This document shows positions 17,715 to 27,402 of a stretch of 64,000 nt of DNA, piece after piece. The translations under genes were made by a program, and so were the position numbers. Source of the DNA: Mesorhizobium denitrificans (GTDB lineage Bacteria > Pseudomonadota > Alphaproteobacteria > Rhizobiales > Rhizobiaceae); NCBI RefSeq assembly GCF_003403035.1, contig NZ_QURN01000008.1:62001-126000 (forward strand), read 5' to 3'. A model generated the notes under the pieces. The model saw only the letters and a program-made list of their open reading frames with translations. It was not told the DNA's origin and did no database searches. How positions within the stretch are numbered: the stretch's first letter is position 1; each line of letters begins with the position of its first letter.

Positions 17715-20006
17715 TTGGCACGAAGGATTTCGGGGGGCCGAAAAGGCGGTGAATCAACCGCCCCGCCGGAAAACTATAAGCCTTCGCGAGAGGATATCCT
17801 CCGCTACATCACCGAAAATCCAGACCGTTCCGGCAAGCGAGAGATCGCGAAAGCCTTTTCGCTGAAAGGCGAAGACCGCGCTTGGCTCAAGGATATGCTC
17901 CGCGATCTTCAGGACGAAGGTCTGCTCAACAAGCAGCGCAAGCGGCTCGTTCGTCCCGGCGCCCTGCCCCATGTGGTCGTGCTGGATATTTTCGGTCGCG
18001 ATTCGGACGGCAGCCTCATCGGACGGCCCGCGGAAGCGGCAGAGTATGACGGCGACCTGACCGTTCTCATTCGCGCACCGCGTGGCGGCCCCATCGCTGG
18101 CATCGGCGACCGCGTGCTGGCCAAAACCTTCCCGGCCGACGGCACGAGTGGCCCGCCATACACCGCCCGCATCATGAAGGTTTTCGAGAAGCGCCGCGAA
18201 TCCACGCTTGGCGTTTTCCGCACCGCCACGGACGGCACCCTGCGCATTGTTCCGGTGGAGCGCCGCCAGGCCGAGCTCATCGTCGATCCAGAGTTTCGCG
18301 GCTCGGCAAAAGATGGCGACCTTGTCGAGGTAGAGCCGGTTCGCGCTGGCCCTTACGGCTTGCCGCGCGCCAAGGTTCGCACGGTGCTCGGTTCGCTGAC
18401 ATCGGAAAAGGCGGTCTCCATGATCGCCATTCATGCGCATGAAATACCGCATGTCTTTCCGCCGGAAGTGCTTGCCGAGGCAGAGAAGATCAAGCCCGTT
18501 GGTCTTGAGGGTCGCGAGGATTGGCGCGAAATCCCGCTCGTCACCATCGACCCGGCAGACGCGAAAGATCATGACGACGCGGTGTTCGCAGAATCAGATC
18601 CCGACGAATCCAATCCCGGCGGGGTTATCGCCACCGTCGCAATCGCAGACGTCGCCGCATACGTTCGGCCCGGCTCAGCGATTGATCGCGAGGCGCTAAA
18701 GCGCGGGAATTCCGTCTATTTCCCGGACCGCGTGGTTCCGATGTTGCCGGAACGCCTTTCCAATGATCTGTGCTCGCTTAAAGAGGGGCAAGATCGGCCC
18801 GCAATGGCCGTGCGCATGATTTTTGCTGCGGATGGCCGCAAGCTGCGTCACAGCTTTCACCGCGTAACCATGCGTTCGGCGGCAAAGCTGGCATATCCGC
18901 AGGCGCAGGCTGCAGTCGACGGTTCTCCCGACGATAAGACCGCTGCGATTCTCGACACCGTCCTGAAGCCGCTTTGGGAGGCTTATGCAGTCTTGAAGCG
19001 CGGCCGCGTTGCGCGTGAACCGCTGGAACTCGACCTGCCGGAGCGCAAAATCCTGCTCAAACCGGATGGCACCGTTGACCGCGTTGTCATCCCCGAGCGG
19101 CTTGATGCACACAAGCTCATCGAAGAATTTATGATTCAGGCGAATGTTCGCGCCGCTGAAACGCTGGAGTGGAAGAGTCAACCGCTGGTCTATCGCATCC
19201 ATGACGGACCCTCGCTGGCCAAGCAGGAATCGCTGCGTGAATTCCTACAAACCATCGGCATGTCGCTGGCGCGTGGCGCCGAGCTTCGGCCCAATCAGAT
19301 CAACCATATTCTTGAGCGCGTTCGCGGCGCAGATAATGAAACGCTGGTGAACGAAGTTGTGCTGCGCTCGCAGAGTCAGGCCGAGTATTCGCCAGACAAT
19401 ATCGGCCATTTCGGCCTCAATTTGCGGCGCTATGCACACTTCACTTCGCCAATCCGTCGTTACGCTGATCTCATCGTTCACCGCGCGCTGATCGGCGCGC
19501 TCAAGCTTGGCGCTGGCGGCATCACCCCCGATGAAGAAGCCCGACTTGAGGAAATATCTGCGCTGATCTCCGCGACCGAACGCCGCGCGATGGCCGCGGA
19601 GCGAGACACTGTTGATCGCCTTATCGCAGGCTATCTATCTGAAAAAATTGGCGAAACATTCGCCGGGCGCATATCTGGCGTCACCAAGGCTGGCCTTTTC
19701 GTACAATTGCCGGAGTTTGGCGCAGATGGCTTTATCCCCATATCAACGCTCGGAGATGATTATTACCACTTTGACGAGGGCGCGAGAGCGCTTTTCGGCG
19801 AGCGCTCTGGTCAAGGCTACAGGCTTGCGGATACGGTTGAAGTGCGGCTTGTAGAAAACGCGCCCTTGGCTGGCGCCATGCGATTTGAGATGTTGAGCGA
19901 TCCGAAGCCTCTGCCCGGCAGAAGGAAGTCGTTCCACAAATCAAAAAGCGGCAGGCAGGGGCGTCAAAGAGCATCGCAGCCGCGAGGCCCGCGACGCAGG
20001 AGATAA
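17715..20006 (+). CDS. rnr: Ribonuclease R
   Basis: A processive 3'-5' exoribonuclease that degrades structured RNA. The 763 residues show an N-terminal winged-helix region (SREDILRYITENP), cold-shock domains, the RNB catalytic domain with the metal-binding aspartates in TIDPADAKDHDDAVF, and a C-terminal S1 domain (GETFAGRISGVTKAGLFVQL) with a basic tail. The start is TTG at 17715, directly after the topA stop. The basic tail GRRKSFHKSKSGRQGRQ is typical of RNA-binding ends. Confidence 0.95.
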   Translation: MARRISGGRKGGESTAPPENYKPSREDILRYITENPDRSGKREIAKAFSLKGEDRAWLKDMLRDLQDEGLLNKQRKRLVRPGALPHVVVLDIFGRDSDGSLIGRPAEAAEYDGDLTVLIRAPRGGPIAGIGDRVLAKTFPADGTSGPPYTARIMKVFEKRRESTLGVFRTATDGTLRIVPVERRQAELIVDPEFRGSAKDGDLVEVEPVRAGPYGLPRAKVRTVLGSLTSEKAVSMIAIHAHEIPHVFPPEVLAEAEKIKPVGLEGREDWREIPLVTIDPADAKDHDDAVFAESDPDESNPGGVIATVAIADVAAYVRPGSAIDREALKRGNSVYFPDRVVPMLPERLSNDLCSLKEGQDRPAMAVRMIFAADGRKLRHSFHRVTMRSAAKLAYPQAQAAVDGSPDDKTAAILDTVLKPLWEAYAVLKRGRVAREPLELDLPERKILLKPDGTVDRVVIPERLDAHKLIEEFMIQANVRAAETLEWKSQPLVYRIHDGPSLAKQESLREFLQTIGMSLARGAELRPNQINHILERVRGADNETLVNEVVLRSQSQAEYSPDNIGHFGLNLRRYAHFTSPIRRYADLIVHRALIGALKLGAGGITPDEEARLEEISALISATERRAMAAERDTVDRLIAGYLSEKIGETFAGRISGVTKAGLFVQLPEFGADGFIPISTLGDDYYHFDEGARALFGERSGQGYRLADTVEVRLVENAPLAGAMRFEMLSDPKPLPGRRKSFHKSKSGRQGRQRASQPRGPRRRR

Positions 20007-20008
20007 GA

Positions 20009-20476
20009 ATGATGGATCATGCAGGTGGCGTAAATCAGGTTTTCGGTGGCGAAAACCATACCGGTAAACCTCAACGCCCGCTTTGGGACGCCATCAAGCG
20101 CGGTATGCTCGGCAAGTGCCCGCACTGTGGCAAAGGCCGCCTTTTTCGCGCCTACACCAAGACGGTGGAACGCTGCGAAGTTTGCAACGAAGAGATCTAT
20201 CACCACCGCGCCGACGATCTGCCGGCCTATCTGGTAATCACCGTTGTCGGCCACATCGTTCTCACAATGTTTCTCGCGGCAGAGATACTCACGAACTGGT
20301 CGAGCTGGCAGCACCTCTCCATTTGGGTTCCTCTCACGCTCATCATGTCGCTCGCATTGCTCCAACCGGCCAAAGGCGCTGTGATCGGGTTGCAATGGGC
20401 AAACTACATGCATGGCTTCGGCGGCGAACATGATGGGCTGGAAACCCATCCTGAAATCACCGAATCTGCACGGTAA
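20009..20476 (+). CDS. DUF983 family membrane protein
   Basis: This 155-residue protein has a Zn-ribbon-like CPHCGKG...CEVCNEE pair (about residues 34-60), then two membrane segments (VITVVGHIVLTMFLAAE and IWVPLTLIMSLALLQPAKGAV). This layout matches DUF983, a family of unknown function common in alphaproteobacteria. It starts two bases after rnr and is probably the last gene of the topA-rnr transcript. Confidence 0.85.
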   Translation: MMDHAGGVNQVFGGENHTGKPQRPLWDAIKRGMLGKCPHCGKGRLFRAYTKTVERCEVCNEEIYHHRADDLPAYLVITVVGHIVLTMFLAAEILTNWSSWQHLSIWVPLTLIMSLALLQPAKGAVIGLQWANYMHGFGGEHDGLETHPEITESAR

Positions 20477-20543
20477 AATAATACCACATATTTATCGTAT
20501 TGATTTTCAATAGCATTTTTGATTTGCGCCGTGATTTGATGAA

Positions 20544-20572
20544 TTGACGAGCGCGGAGCACTGTTTTATATG
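20544..20572 (+). promoter_or_regulatory. Vegetative promoter for rplM-rpsI
   Basis: TTGACG at 20544-20549 and TATATG at 20567-20572 are spaced by 17 bases, close to the sigma-70 consensus. Transcription would start near 20580 and give a leader of about 110 bases, which contains a GC-rich hairpin (GCGGCC / GGCCGC at 20587-20592 and 20598-20603) that may fold in the mRNA. Confidence 0.7.
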
Positions 20573-20691
20573 CTGCACCGTCGACAGCGGCCTTTCGGGC
20601 CGCCGTTGTCGTTATTGGCGGGTCGCTCGATCGGCGCGTCAATGTAAGCAACAAGAAACGCCCTCACGAGAGGGTTCTATAGGACAAAACC

Positions 20692-21153
20692 ATGACAACC
20701 TTTTCGCAAAAGCCTGCGGAAGTGGTGAAGAAGTGGGTCGTGATCGACGCGGAAGGTCTCGTCGTCGGTCGTCTGGCCTCCATCGTCGCCAACCGCCTGC
20801 GTGGCAAGCATAAGCCCACCTTCACCCCCCATGTTGATGACGGCGACAACGTAATCATCATCAATGCTGACAAGGTGGCTCTCACGGGCAAGAAGTACAC
20901 CGACAAGATGTACTACTGGCACACTGGCCATCCGGGCGGCATCAAAGAGCGCACCGCGCGCCAGCTTCTCGAAGGTCGCTTTCCGGAGCGCGTGATCGAG
21001 AAGGCCGTAGAACGCATGATTCCGCGCGGCCCGCTCGGCCGTCGCCAGATGAAGAACCTTCGCGTATATGCCGGTGCAGCGCACCCGCATGAGGCACAGC
21101 AGCCAGAGCAGCTGGACGTCGCCGCGATGAACACCAAGAACAAGAGGGCTTAA
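20692..21153 (+). CDS. rplM: 50S ribosomal protein L13
   Basis: Early-assembling large-subunit protein of 153 residues. It shows the L13 signatures [40 protein letters not shown] and [15 protein letters not shown]. It precedes rpsI by two bases, the usual L13-S9 pair, and has a clear promoter upstream at 20544. Confidence 0.97.
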   Translation: MTTFSQKPAEVVKKWVVIDAEGLVVGRLASIVANRLRGKHKPTFTPHVDDGDNVIIINADKVALTGKKYTDKMYYWHTGHPGGIKERTARQLLEGRFPERVIEKAVERMIPRGPLGRRQMKNLRVYAGAAHPHEAQQPEQLDVAAMNTKNKRA

Positions 21154-21155
21154 CG

Positions 21156-21632
21156 ATGGCCGAACTCAGCTCCCTCGCCGAACTCGGCACGGTGGCCGCA
21201 ACGCAGCAGCCTGCCGCGCCAGTGCATGTCCAGAAGCTGGACAAGCAGGGCCGCGCCTATGCCACCGGCAAGCGCAAGGACGCGATTGCTCGCGTCTGGG
21301 TCAAGCCGGGCTCCGGCAAGATCATCGTCAACGACAAGGAATTCGCGGCCTATTTCGCACGGCCCGTGCTCCAGATGATCCTGAACCAGCCGATCGTCGC
21401 TTCCAACCGCGTTGGTCAGTTCGACATCATCGCAACCGTCAAGGGCGGAGGTCTTTCCGGTCAGGCCGGTGCGGTTCGCCACGGCATTTCCAAGGCGCTG
21501 ACCTATTATGAGCCGGCGCTGCGCGGCGTGCTCAAGAAGGGCGGCTTCCTTACGCGTGATAGCCGTACCGTCGAGCGTAAGAAGTACGGCAAGGCGAAAG
21601 CCCGCCGCAGCTTCCAGTTCTCGAAGCGCTAA
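21156..21632 (+). CDS. rpsI: 30S ribosomal protein S9
   Basis: Small-subunit protein S9 of 158 residues. The core begins at [19 protein letters not shown] and ends in the conserved [16 protein letters not shown] tail whose last residues reach the P-site tRNA. The N-terminal 30 residues are the usual alphaproteobacterial extension. It is co-transcribed with rplM and ends at a strong terminator. Confidence 0.97.
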   Translation: MAELSSLAELGTVAATQQPAAPVHVQKLDKQGRAYATGKRKDAIARVWVKPGSGKIIVNDKEFAAYFARPVLQMILNQPIVASNRVGQFDIIATVKGGGLSGQAGAVRHGISKALTYYEPALRGVLKKGGFLTRDSRTVERKKYGKAKARRSFQFSKR

Positions 21633-21652
21633 TCGCTTTACAGATTATCGAC

Positions 21653-21680
21653 AAAGGGCCGCTCTCGCGGCCCTTTTTGT
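21653..21680 (+). terminator. Rho-independent terminator of rplM-rpsI
   Basis: GGGCCGC (21656-21662), loop TCTC, GCGGCCC (21667-21673) followed by TTTTTGTTT. This is a classical terminator; it starts 21 bases after the rpsI stop and may also serve the convergent phosphodiesterase gene. Confidence 0.92.
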
Positions 21681-21686
21681 TTCTCG

Positions 21687-22736
21687 CTAGCCGCCTAGAT
21701 CGGCGAGTGCTGAGACGGCGGGCAAATCATAGGCTCGCCGATAGCCATGGGCGTTCATCCAATCGATAGCTGCCTTCGGCTCGTCTGTCTGAATGATCGT
21801 TGCGCCCTGCTCTATCCAAAACCCGAAGACCTCATCAGGATTGGAAGCCTCAACCGCAAGCTGATCACCGCGCCCGCCCGCCAGAAAGCCCGCAGGCTTG
21901 TTCACGATTGCATAGGTGTTCACCCACATGTGCCAGTCGCCCCGAACCGCTTCTGCTCGTACCATTGGACGGAACAATGCGCCGCCATTGCCGGTAAGGC
22001 TACCTGCCTCGCGCCTCCAATTGATAAGTTCGACAGCGCTTGCACTGACCGGCCCCGTAGCAGAACGGACAAACCCGGCATCGCGCACGGCGTCATCCGC
22101 AATAATCGGCATAAACTGAACCTTCGCGCCGATCTTTGCGAGCAGCGCCTTGGCCTCTGCCACCTTGGCCGCATTCCATAGATTCTGTTTGACGATAAGC
22201 TGCTCTTCCATGCCGAGCGAACGCGCTTCGGCAACGATGCCCTCAAGCTCGTCAAAATCCAGCTTGTTGTCGATGTTCACCAGAACGCGGTCGCGCGCAG
22301 CCGAAAGAATCGCTTTCAGCGTCGGCACACGCTCGTTCCTAACACGTCCCGTCTCTGCGATTCTGAGGCGGCACTCAGCCAGTTGATCAAGCGTGCGATC
22401 AATGAGCCGGCCATGACACGTGGTCGTGCGGTCCAGCCAACTGTCGTGCAAAGCCACATAGACACCGTCGCGCGTCTTTTGGACATCGATCTCGACCACC
22501 TCGATGCCAAGCGCCACGGCGGCTTCTATCGCCTCCAGCGAGTTTTCTGCACGGACCACTTCGCCGTTCTCGCGAACGCCTCCGCGGTGGCCCACGACCA
22601 TGATGTGGTCGCGCCACTGATTTGCGTGATGGAAGCGGTCAAGAATCGCCGCGGCGCGCGTGCCCGGCTGATCGGCTGCCGAGGGAAAAGCCATAGCCAG
22701 CAAAGCTATGACCGCTGCTGTGAGGGCAAATCGCAT
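21687..22736 (-). CDS. Exported glycerophosphodiester phosphodiesterase family protein
   Basis: A 349-residue protein with a signal peptide (FALTAAVIALLAMAFPSAAD) and a GDPD-type TIM barrel. The N-terminal motif VVGHRGGVRENGEVVRAENS carries the catalytic His and the glutamate region, EIDVQKTRDGVYVALHD supplies the metal-binding acids and second His, and the WIEQGATIIQTDEPKA stretch is the usual C-terminal strand. It probably releases sn-glycerol-3-phosphate from lipid headgroups in the periplasm, which would feed glycerol catabolism such as the glp cluster at 50-60 kb. The start is ATG 22736; a TTG at 22751 is weaker. Confidence 0.85.
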   Translation of the reverse strand: MRFALTAAVIALLAMAFPSAADQPGTRAAAILDRFHHANQWRDHIMVVGHRGGVRENGEVVRAENSLEAIEAAVALGIEVVEIDVQKTRDGVYVALHDSWLDRTTTCHGRLIDRTLDQLAECRLRIAETGRVRNERVPTLKAILSAARDRVLVNIDNKLDFDELEGIVAEARSLGMEEQLIVKQNLWNAAKVAEAKALLAKIGAKVQFMPIIADDAVRDAGFVRSATGPVSASAVELINWRREAGSLTGNGGALFRPMVRAEAVRGDWHMWVNTYAIVNKPAGFLAGGRGDQLAVEASNPDEVFGFWIEQGATIIQTDEPKAAIDWMNAHGYRRAYDLPAVSALADLGG

Positions 22737-22843
22737 TTCGATTCCCGCCAACGTTTCGGTTGGCTGGGCTTAGGTCTGCGATGCAACAGTGTTGTGAAGG
22801 TTAGGCGAAGCGCCAATGACACATCTAACCCGCGCAGGGTCTA

Positions 22844-22919
<76 letters not shown>

Positions 22920-23135
22920 CTGCAGGCGCGGACCTTTAAGTGGTTCGGTGCATATGCGCAAGCCAAAAAACACGTTTGTTTGCACATGATCGTGCGGTTT
23001 TTGCTGTTCCGAATAATTTCCAACAGAACATTCCAACTTACTTGAAAATAAGCGTTCTCGCGCCTTGACACCTAGGAACGAACGCCTTAATCCCACGCCC
23101 ATCGACGCGGTCCACACGGATCCAAGTCGCAAAGC

Positions 23136-23212
23136 GCGGGTGTAGCTCAGTCGGTTAGAGTGCCGGCCTGTCACGCCGGAGGTCGCGGGTTCGAGCCCCG
23201 TCACTCGCGCCA
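23136..23212 (+). tRNA. tRNA-Asp (anticodon GTC)
   Basis: A complete 77-base cloverleaf: acceptor GCGGGTG/CACTCGC, anticodon stem CCGGC/GCCGG with GTC in the loop, T-loop GTTCGAGCC and encoded CCA. Divergent from tRNA-Val, with about 215 bases between them. Confidence 0.96.
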
Positions 23213-23413
23213 TTAACTCTCGGAAAGCACTAGAAGAACCGCCGCCGCAATCCTCTATAGGGATTCGCTGCTCTTTCCGGTTACGCGATTGCAGCGGTTC
23301 AATCATAACCCCTTCAAATTGCCGCATCCGCGCAATCCTAATTATCATCTGTCACGTATCTTAAATGGTCCGCCCTATCTGCGTACAGCAAAGGATCGGG
23401 AGGAGGTCGTTCA

Positions 23414-24271
23414 TTGAAACGGCAAATTTCGGGCGGGCACTATGCGGCAAGTATGGCGATGCGTTTTGGCATGCTCGCAGCTATCACCTTTGCATTCCCA
23501 TTCTTTGTCTATTGGGTAGTTGATGTATCAGGCGCGCGGCATACAGATGCCGCAGGTGCGCTAGCAATGATGCTCGGGATATTTCTGAAGCCGATAATCT
23601 ATCTCCTGTTCGCGCTTTCAACGCTGCGTCTTTCCTTATGGCGTGCCGGATCTATCGGAATTTCGCCGAAGATCGGACTTTGCATTTCATTGCTGGTTCT
23701 ATGCGATCTCTCTTTCGGAACTACATTCGGCTCGTTCTGGGCTGTGGGCTTTGCCCTTGGTGTCCTCTATATAAAGCTTCCCGCGTCGCTGTTTGCCGCT
23801 GTGATTGCTATGGTCACGTTGTGCCTCTTGCAGGACTTCAAGCAACCAATGACAGGCCGCGTTGCGACCCTGTATCGGATCTGGAAGGGCCTACTCTTCA
23901 TCTTCCTCGGCCTCGGCTTGATCGAACTCGCTTCATTCGCGCTGCCTTGGTTGTTGGGACTGATTGGCATCAGAACTTCTTTTGGCTTCCGCTATTTACT
24001 CATGATGCCGACGGGCTATTTGAAATACTACTTATTTTATCCGCTTGGCGTTTTGATACCGTTCGCGGCAGTTTCCGCCGCGCTGGTTATAGAAAACAGG
24101 CGAGCGACACCCGATAACAAAAGCCGCGTCGGTGCCCTGTTCCGCAACAAGGGCGCCCTGCTTTCGGAACCCGTGCGAATTAAGCACAAGCTGCCCTACC
24201 CAAAAACAAAAGCGGCCGGGCTGAGCCCGACCGCTTTCCTTCAAAATGAATACCAAGGTGCGCTTAGTTGA
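23414..24271 (+). CDS. Predicted multi-pass membrane protein of unknown function
   Basis: A 285-residue protein with about seven hydrophobic segments (for example LAAITFAFPFFVYWVVDV, LFAAVIAMVTLCLLQD, GLLFIFLGLGLIELASFAL) and a basic cytosolic tail of about 60 residues. I recognise no family. The start is TTG at 23414, supported by GGGAGGAGG about seven bases before it. Its last codons run through the hupB terminator and overlap the convergent hupB stop by eight bases, so the end of this protein is constrained by an RNA hairpin. Base composition looks slightly less GC-rich than the neighbours (my impression, not computed). Confidence 0.72.
   Translation: MKRQISGGHYAASMAMRFGMLAAITFAFPFFVYWVVDVSGARHTDAAGALAMMLGIFLKPIIYLLFALSTLRLSLWRAGSIGISPKIGLCISLLVLCDLSFGTTFGSFWAVGFALGVLYIKLPASLFAAVIAMVTLCLLQDFKQPMTGRVATLYRIWKGLLFIFLGLGLIELASFALPWLLGLIGIRTSFGFRYLLMMPTGYLKYYLFYPLGVLIPFAAVSAALVIENRRATPDNKSRVGALFRNKGALLSEPVRIKHKLPYPKTKAAGLSPTAFLQNEYQGALS
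24203..24237 (-). terminator. Rho-independent terminator of hupB
   Basis: A 13-base arm at 24210-24222 faces a complementary arm at 24224-24236 with one G-U pair on the minus strand; the innermost bases form the loop. It is followed on the minus strand by TTTTGTTTTTG. It lies inside the 3' end of the convergent membrane-protein gene. Confidence 0.88.
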
Positions 24272-24536
24272 GCGCGTCCTTGAGGCCTTTGCCGGCCGAG
24301 AACTTGGGGCGAACACGAGCTGGAACCTTCACTTCCGCGCCAGTCTGCGGGTTGCGGCTCGTGGATGCAGCCTTCTTCACTGCACTGAAATTACCGAAAC
24401 CAACCAAACGAACATCTCCGCCACTCTTCAACTCGTTGGTGATCGCTGAGAACACCGCATCGACGGCTGCCTGCGCGTGCGCCTTGGAGAGATTTGCGGC
24501 ATCTGCAACCGCGGCAATCAGCTCGTTCTTGTTCAT
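24264..24536 (-). CDS. hupB: HU family DNA-binding protein
   Basis: A 90-residue nucleoid protein of the HU/IHF fold: MNKNELIAAVADAANLSK at the start, the VRLVGFGNFS turn, and the DNA-clasping arm ending in RNPQTGAEVKVPARV with the FSAGKGLKDALN tail. It bends DNA and compacts the chromosome. Its place downstream of lon is conserved in many proteobacteria. It has its own terminator and is separated from lon by another terminator. Confidence 0.96.
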   Translation of the reverse strand: MNKNELIAAVADAANLSKAHAQAAVDAVFSAITNELKSGGDVRLVGFGNFSAVKKAASTSRNPQTGAEVKVPARVRPKFSAGKGLKDALN

Positions 24537-24680
24537 GAAGTGTTTCCTTCCTAGGAGAAAATTTGAGATCTAACGACTCAGCAAATGAGAAGGCGATACT
24601 AGAGATTGTTGGCAAGCCAACCAAGCGGAAACCCATGCAAAACAAGGAAAAACCGATGTTTTCTACGGCTTTCAACAGCA

Positions 24681-24707
24681 AAACGGCCGGGTTTTTGGCC
24701 CGGCCGT
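24681..24707 (-). terminator. Rho-independent terminator of lon
   Basis: ACGGCCGG (24683-24690) pairs with CCGGCCGT (24700-24707) around a short T-rich loop. On the minus strand the stem is followed by TTTT. It lies 29 bases past the lon stop. Confidence 0.88.
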
Positions 24708-24735
24708 CATCAGTTTCGTGAATTGGCGTTCAAGC

Positions 24736-27147
24736 CTAGTGAGCGATGAACTTGCCACCATCTTCGGCATTGTCAGCGGGGGCAGGCGCATTCGCCGGCT
24801 CAGTCCACTCGATCGGTTCAGGCATACGCACCAGCGCGTGCTTCAGAACCTCGCCAACGCGCGTCACGGGAATGATCTCCATCCCGCTCTTCACATTGTC
24901 CGGAATATCCGCAAGATCCTTCGCGTTTTCTTCCGGGATCAGCACCTTCTTGATGCCGCCACGTAGCGCCGCAAGGAGCTTTTCCTTAAGGCCGCCGATA
25001 GGCAGCACCCTGCCCCGCAGCGTAATCTCGCCGGTCATCGCCACGTCCTTGTGAACCGGAATGCCGGTCAGCACCGACACGATGGCAGTTGCCATCGCGG
25101 TGCCGGCAGACGGTCCGTCCTTCGGCGTAGCGCCTTCCGGCACGTGGACGTGAATGTCCCGCTTGTCGAACAGAGGCGGCTCGATGCCGAAATCAAGCGC
25201 CCTGCTGCGTACATAAGATGCCGCAGCGGAGATCGACTCCTTCATCACGTCGCGCAGATTACCGGTCACAGTCATGCGGCCCTTGCCCGGCATCATCACA
25301 CCTTCGACAGTGAGCAGTTCACCGCCAACCTCGGTCCAGGCCAGACCAGTAACGACACCGACCTGATCTTCGCCTTCCACCATGCCATGCCGGTAGCGAG
25401 GCACGCCGAGATAGTCGTGGACGTTCTCCGGCGTAATCTTCACCGACTTCTTCTTGGTCTTCAGAATTTCGGTGACCGCCTTGCGCCCGAGCTTCATCAG
25501 CTCGCGCTCAAGCGAACGCACACCTGCTTCGCGGGTGTAGGTCTGGATCACGATGCGGATCGCATCTTCCGAAATGCTGAACTCCTTCGGCTGCAAGGCG
25601 TGGTCGCGGATCACCTTCGGCAGAAGGTGGCGCTTGGCGATTTCAACCTTTTCGTCCTCGGTGTAACCGGCAATACGAATGATCTCCATGCGGTCCATCA
25701 ATGGCGCTGGGATATTCAGCGTATTCGCGGTCGTCACGAACATCACGCTCGAAAGGTCATATTCGACCTCCAGATAGTGGTCCATGAACGAGGAGTTCTG
25801 TTCCGGATCCAGCACCTCAAGCAGCGCGGATGACGGATCGCCACGGAAATCCTGACCCATCTTGTCGATTTCATCGAGCAAGAACAGCGGATTGGATTTC
25901 TTGGCCTTCTTCATCGACTGCACGACCTTGCCGGGCATGGACCCGATATAGGTGCGGCGATGGCCACGGATTTCAGCTTCGTCACGCACACCGCCCAGCG
26001 CCATACGCACGAACTCACGTCCGGTCGCCTTGGCGATCGACTTGCCGAGCGAGGTCTTACCCACGCCGGGAGGACCAACGAGGCACAATATCGGACCCTT
26101 CAGCTTGCGCTGACGGCTCTGCACCGCAAGATACTCGACGATACGCTCCTTGACCTTGTCCAGACCGTAATGATCCTCGTCCAGCACTTCCTCAGCGAAG
26201 GTGAGGTCGTGCTTGACCTTGGAATTCTTGTTCCACGGGATAGACAGCAGCCAGTCGAGATAGTTACGAACCACCGTCGCTTCGGCAGACATCGGCGACA
26301 TGGTGCGAAGCTTTTTCAGCTCCGCTTCAGCCTTTTCGCGCGCTTCCTTGCTTAGCTTGGTCTTCTTGATGCGGGCTTCGATTTCCGCCGCTTCATCGCG
26401 GCCGTCCTCGCCCTCGCCAAGCTCCTTCTGGATCGCCTTCATCTGCTCGTTAAGGTAGTATTCGCGCTGGGTCTTCTCCATTTGGCGCTTCACGCGCGAG
26501 CGGATACGCTTCTCCACTTGGAGAACCGAAATCTCGGCCTCCATGTAGCCCATCGCCTTTTCAAGCCGCTCCTTCACCGAAAGCGTCGAAAGCAATTCCT
26601 GCTTTTCCGCGATCTTCACAGCCAAATGCGAAGCGACCGTATCGGCCAGCTTGGAATAATCCTCGATCTGCCCAGCAGCGCCAACGGCCTCTGGCGAAAT
26701 CTTCTTGTTCAGCTTCACATAGTTCTCGAAGTCGGAAACCACGGAGCGGGCAAGGGCTTCGACCTCGACCTCTTCCTCTTTAGGCTCGGCCAGAACTTCG
26801 GCCTCAGCCTCGTGGAATTCGGAACGCTCGACGAAATTCTTGATCTGCGCGCGCGCGACACCTTCGACGAGAACCTTCACAGTTCCATCGGGCAGCTTCA
26901 AAAGCTGAAGCACGTTAGCCAGCGTGCCGACGTCGAAAATCGCATCCGGCTCCGGATCATCGTCGGCTGCGTTTTTCTGGGTTGCGAGAAGTATCTGGCG
27001 CTCAGCGCCCATAGCCTCCTCAAGCGCCTTGATCGATTTTTCCCGGCCAACGAATAGCGGCACTATCATGTGCGGGAAAACTACGATGTCTCGCAAAGGC
27101 AAAACCGCGAACACACCGGAACCTGAAGGCTTTGTTGTCTTGCTCAT
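24736..27147 (-). CDS. lon: ATP-dependent protease Lon
   Basis: An 803-residue serine protease that degrades misfolded and regulatory proteins. N-terminal substrate domain ([21 protein letters not shown]), AAA module with Walker [14 protein letters not shown], Walker [10 protein letters not shown], and the C-terminal protease domain with Ser in [11 protein letters not shown] and Lys in [10 protein letters not shown]. The start is the ATG at 27147, with AAGG eight bases before it; the longer frame adds a non-conserved stretch. It lies between clpX and hupB, as usual in proteobacteria. Confidence 0.97.
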   Translation of the reverse strand: MSKTTKPSGSGVFAVLPLRDIVVFPHMIVPLFVGREKSIKALEEAMGAERQILLATQKNAADDDPEPDAIFDVGTLANVLQLLKLPDGTVKVLVEGVARAQIKNFVERSEFHEAEAEVLAEPKEEEVEVEALARSVVSDFENYVKLNKKISPEAVGAAGQIEDYSKLADTVASHLAVKIAEKQELLSTLSVKERLEKAMGYMEAEISVLQVEKRIRSRVKRQMEKTQREYYLNEQMKAIQKELGEGEDGRDEAAEIEARIKKTKLSKEAREKAEAELKKLRTMSPMSAEATVVRNYLDWLLSIPWNKNSKVKHDLTFAEEVLDEDHYGLDKVKERIVEYLAVQSRQRKLKGPILCLVGPPGVGKTSLGKSIAKATGREFVRMALGGVRDEAEIRGHRRTYIGSMPGKVVQSMKKAKKSNPLFLLDEIDKMGQDFRGDPSSALLEVLDPEQNSSFMDHYLEVEYDLSSVMFVTTANTLNIPAPLMDRMEIIRIAGYTEDEKVEIAKRHLLPKVIRDHALQPKEFSISEDAIRIVIQTYTREAGVRSLERELMKLGRKAVTEILKTKKKSVKITPENVHDYLGVPRYRHGMVEGEDQVGVVTGLAWTEVGGELLTVEGVMMPGKGRMTVTGNLRDVMKESISAAASYVRSRALDFGIEPPLFDKRDIHVHVPEGATPKDGPSAGTAMATAIVSVLTGIPVHKDVAMTGEITLRGRVLPIGGLKEKLLAALRGGIKKVLIPEENAKDLADIPDNVKSGMEIIPVTRVGEVLKHALVRMPEPIEWTEPANAPAPADNAEDGGKFIAH

Positions 27148-27346
27148 TTTGAACCTTTCATGCGGCCGCACTAGGCCAGCCGCGATTCTCAATCATAGCG
27201 GCATAGGGTCGATCCGCCTATCATCCATTGATTGAATGCTGAAAAAAGCGCGGAGGCAGCCCATTGCCCTGCAGCTTAATTGGAGACCTGCACGGCAAAG
27301 ATCAAGGTCTATAAGCAAAAGCCGATTGATATTGTGCTGAAAGCAA

Positions 27347-27377
27347 CACGGGGCGGCACATATTGCGCCACCCCGTG
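27347..27377 (-). terminator. Hairpin terminator of clpX
   Basis: CACGGGGCGGC (27347-27357) pairs with GCCACCCCGTG (27367-27377) over 11 bp with one G-U pair on the minus strand. The tract after it (TTGCTTTC) is only moderately T-rich. Confidence 0.75.
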
Positions 27378-27402
27378 CGAAAATCCGGTCGAAATTTCGA
27401 GC

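Noticed and set aside
27148-27402. RpoH-type promoter before lon (CTTGAT with CCAATTA 17 bases later on the minus strand)
   Set aside because: The -10 part fits poorly compared with the clpP site, so I do not annotate it.
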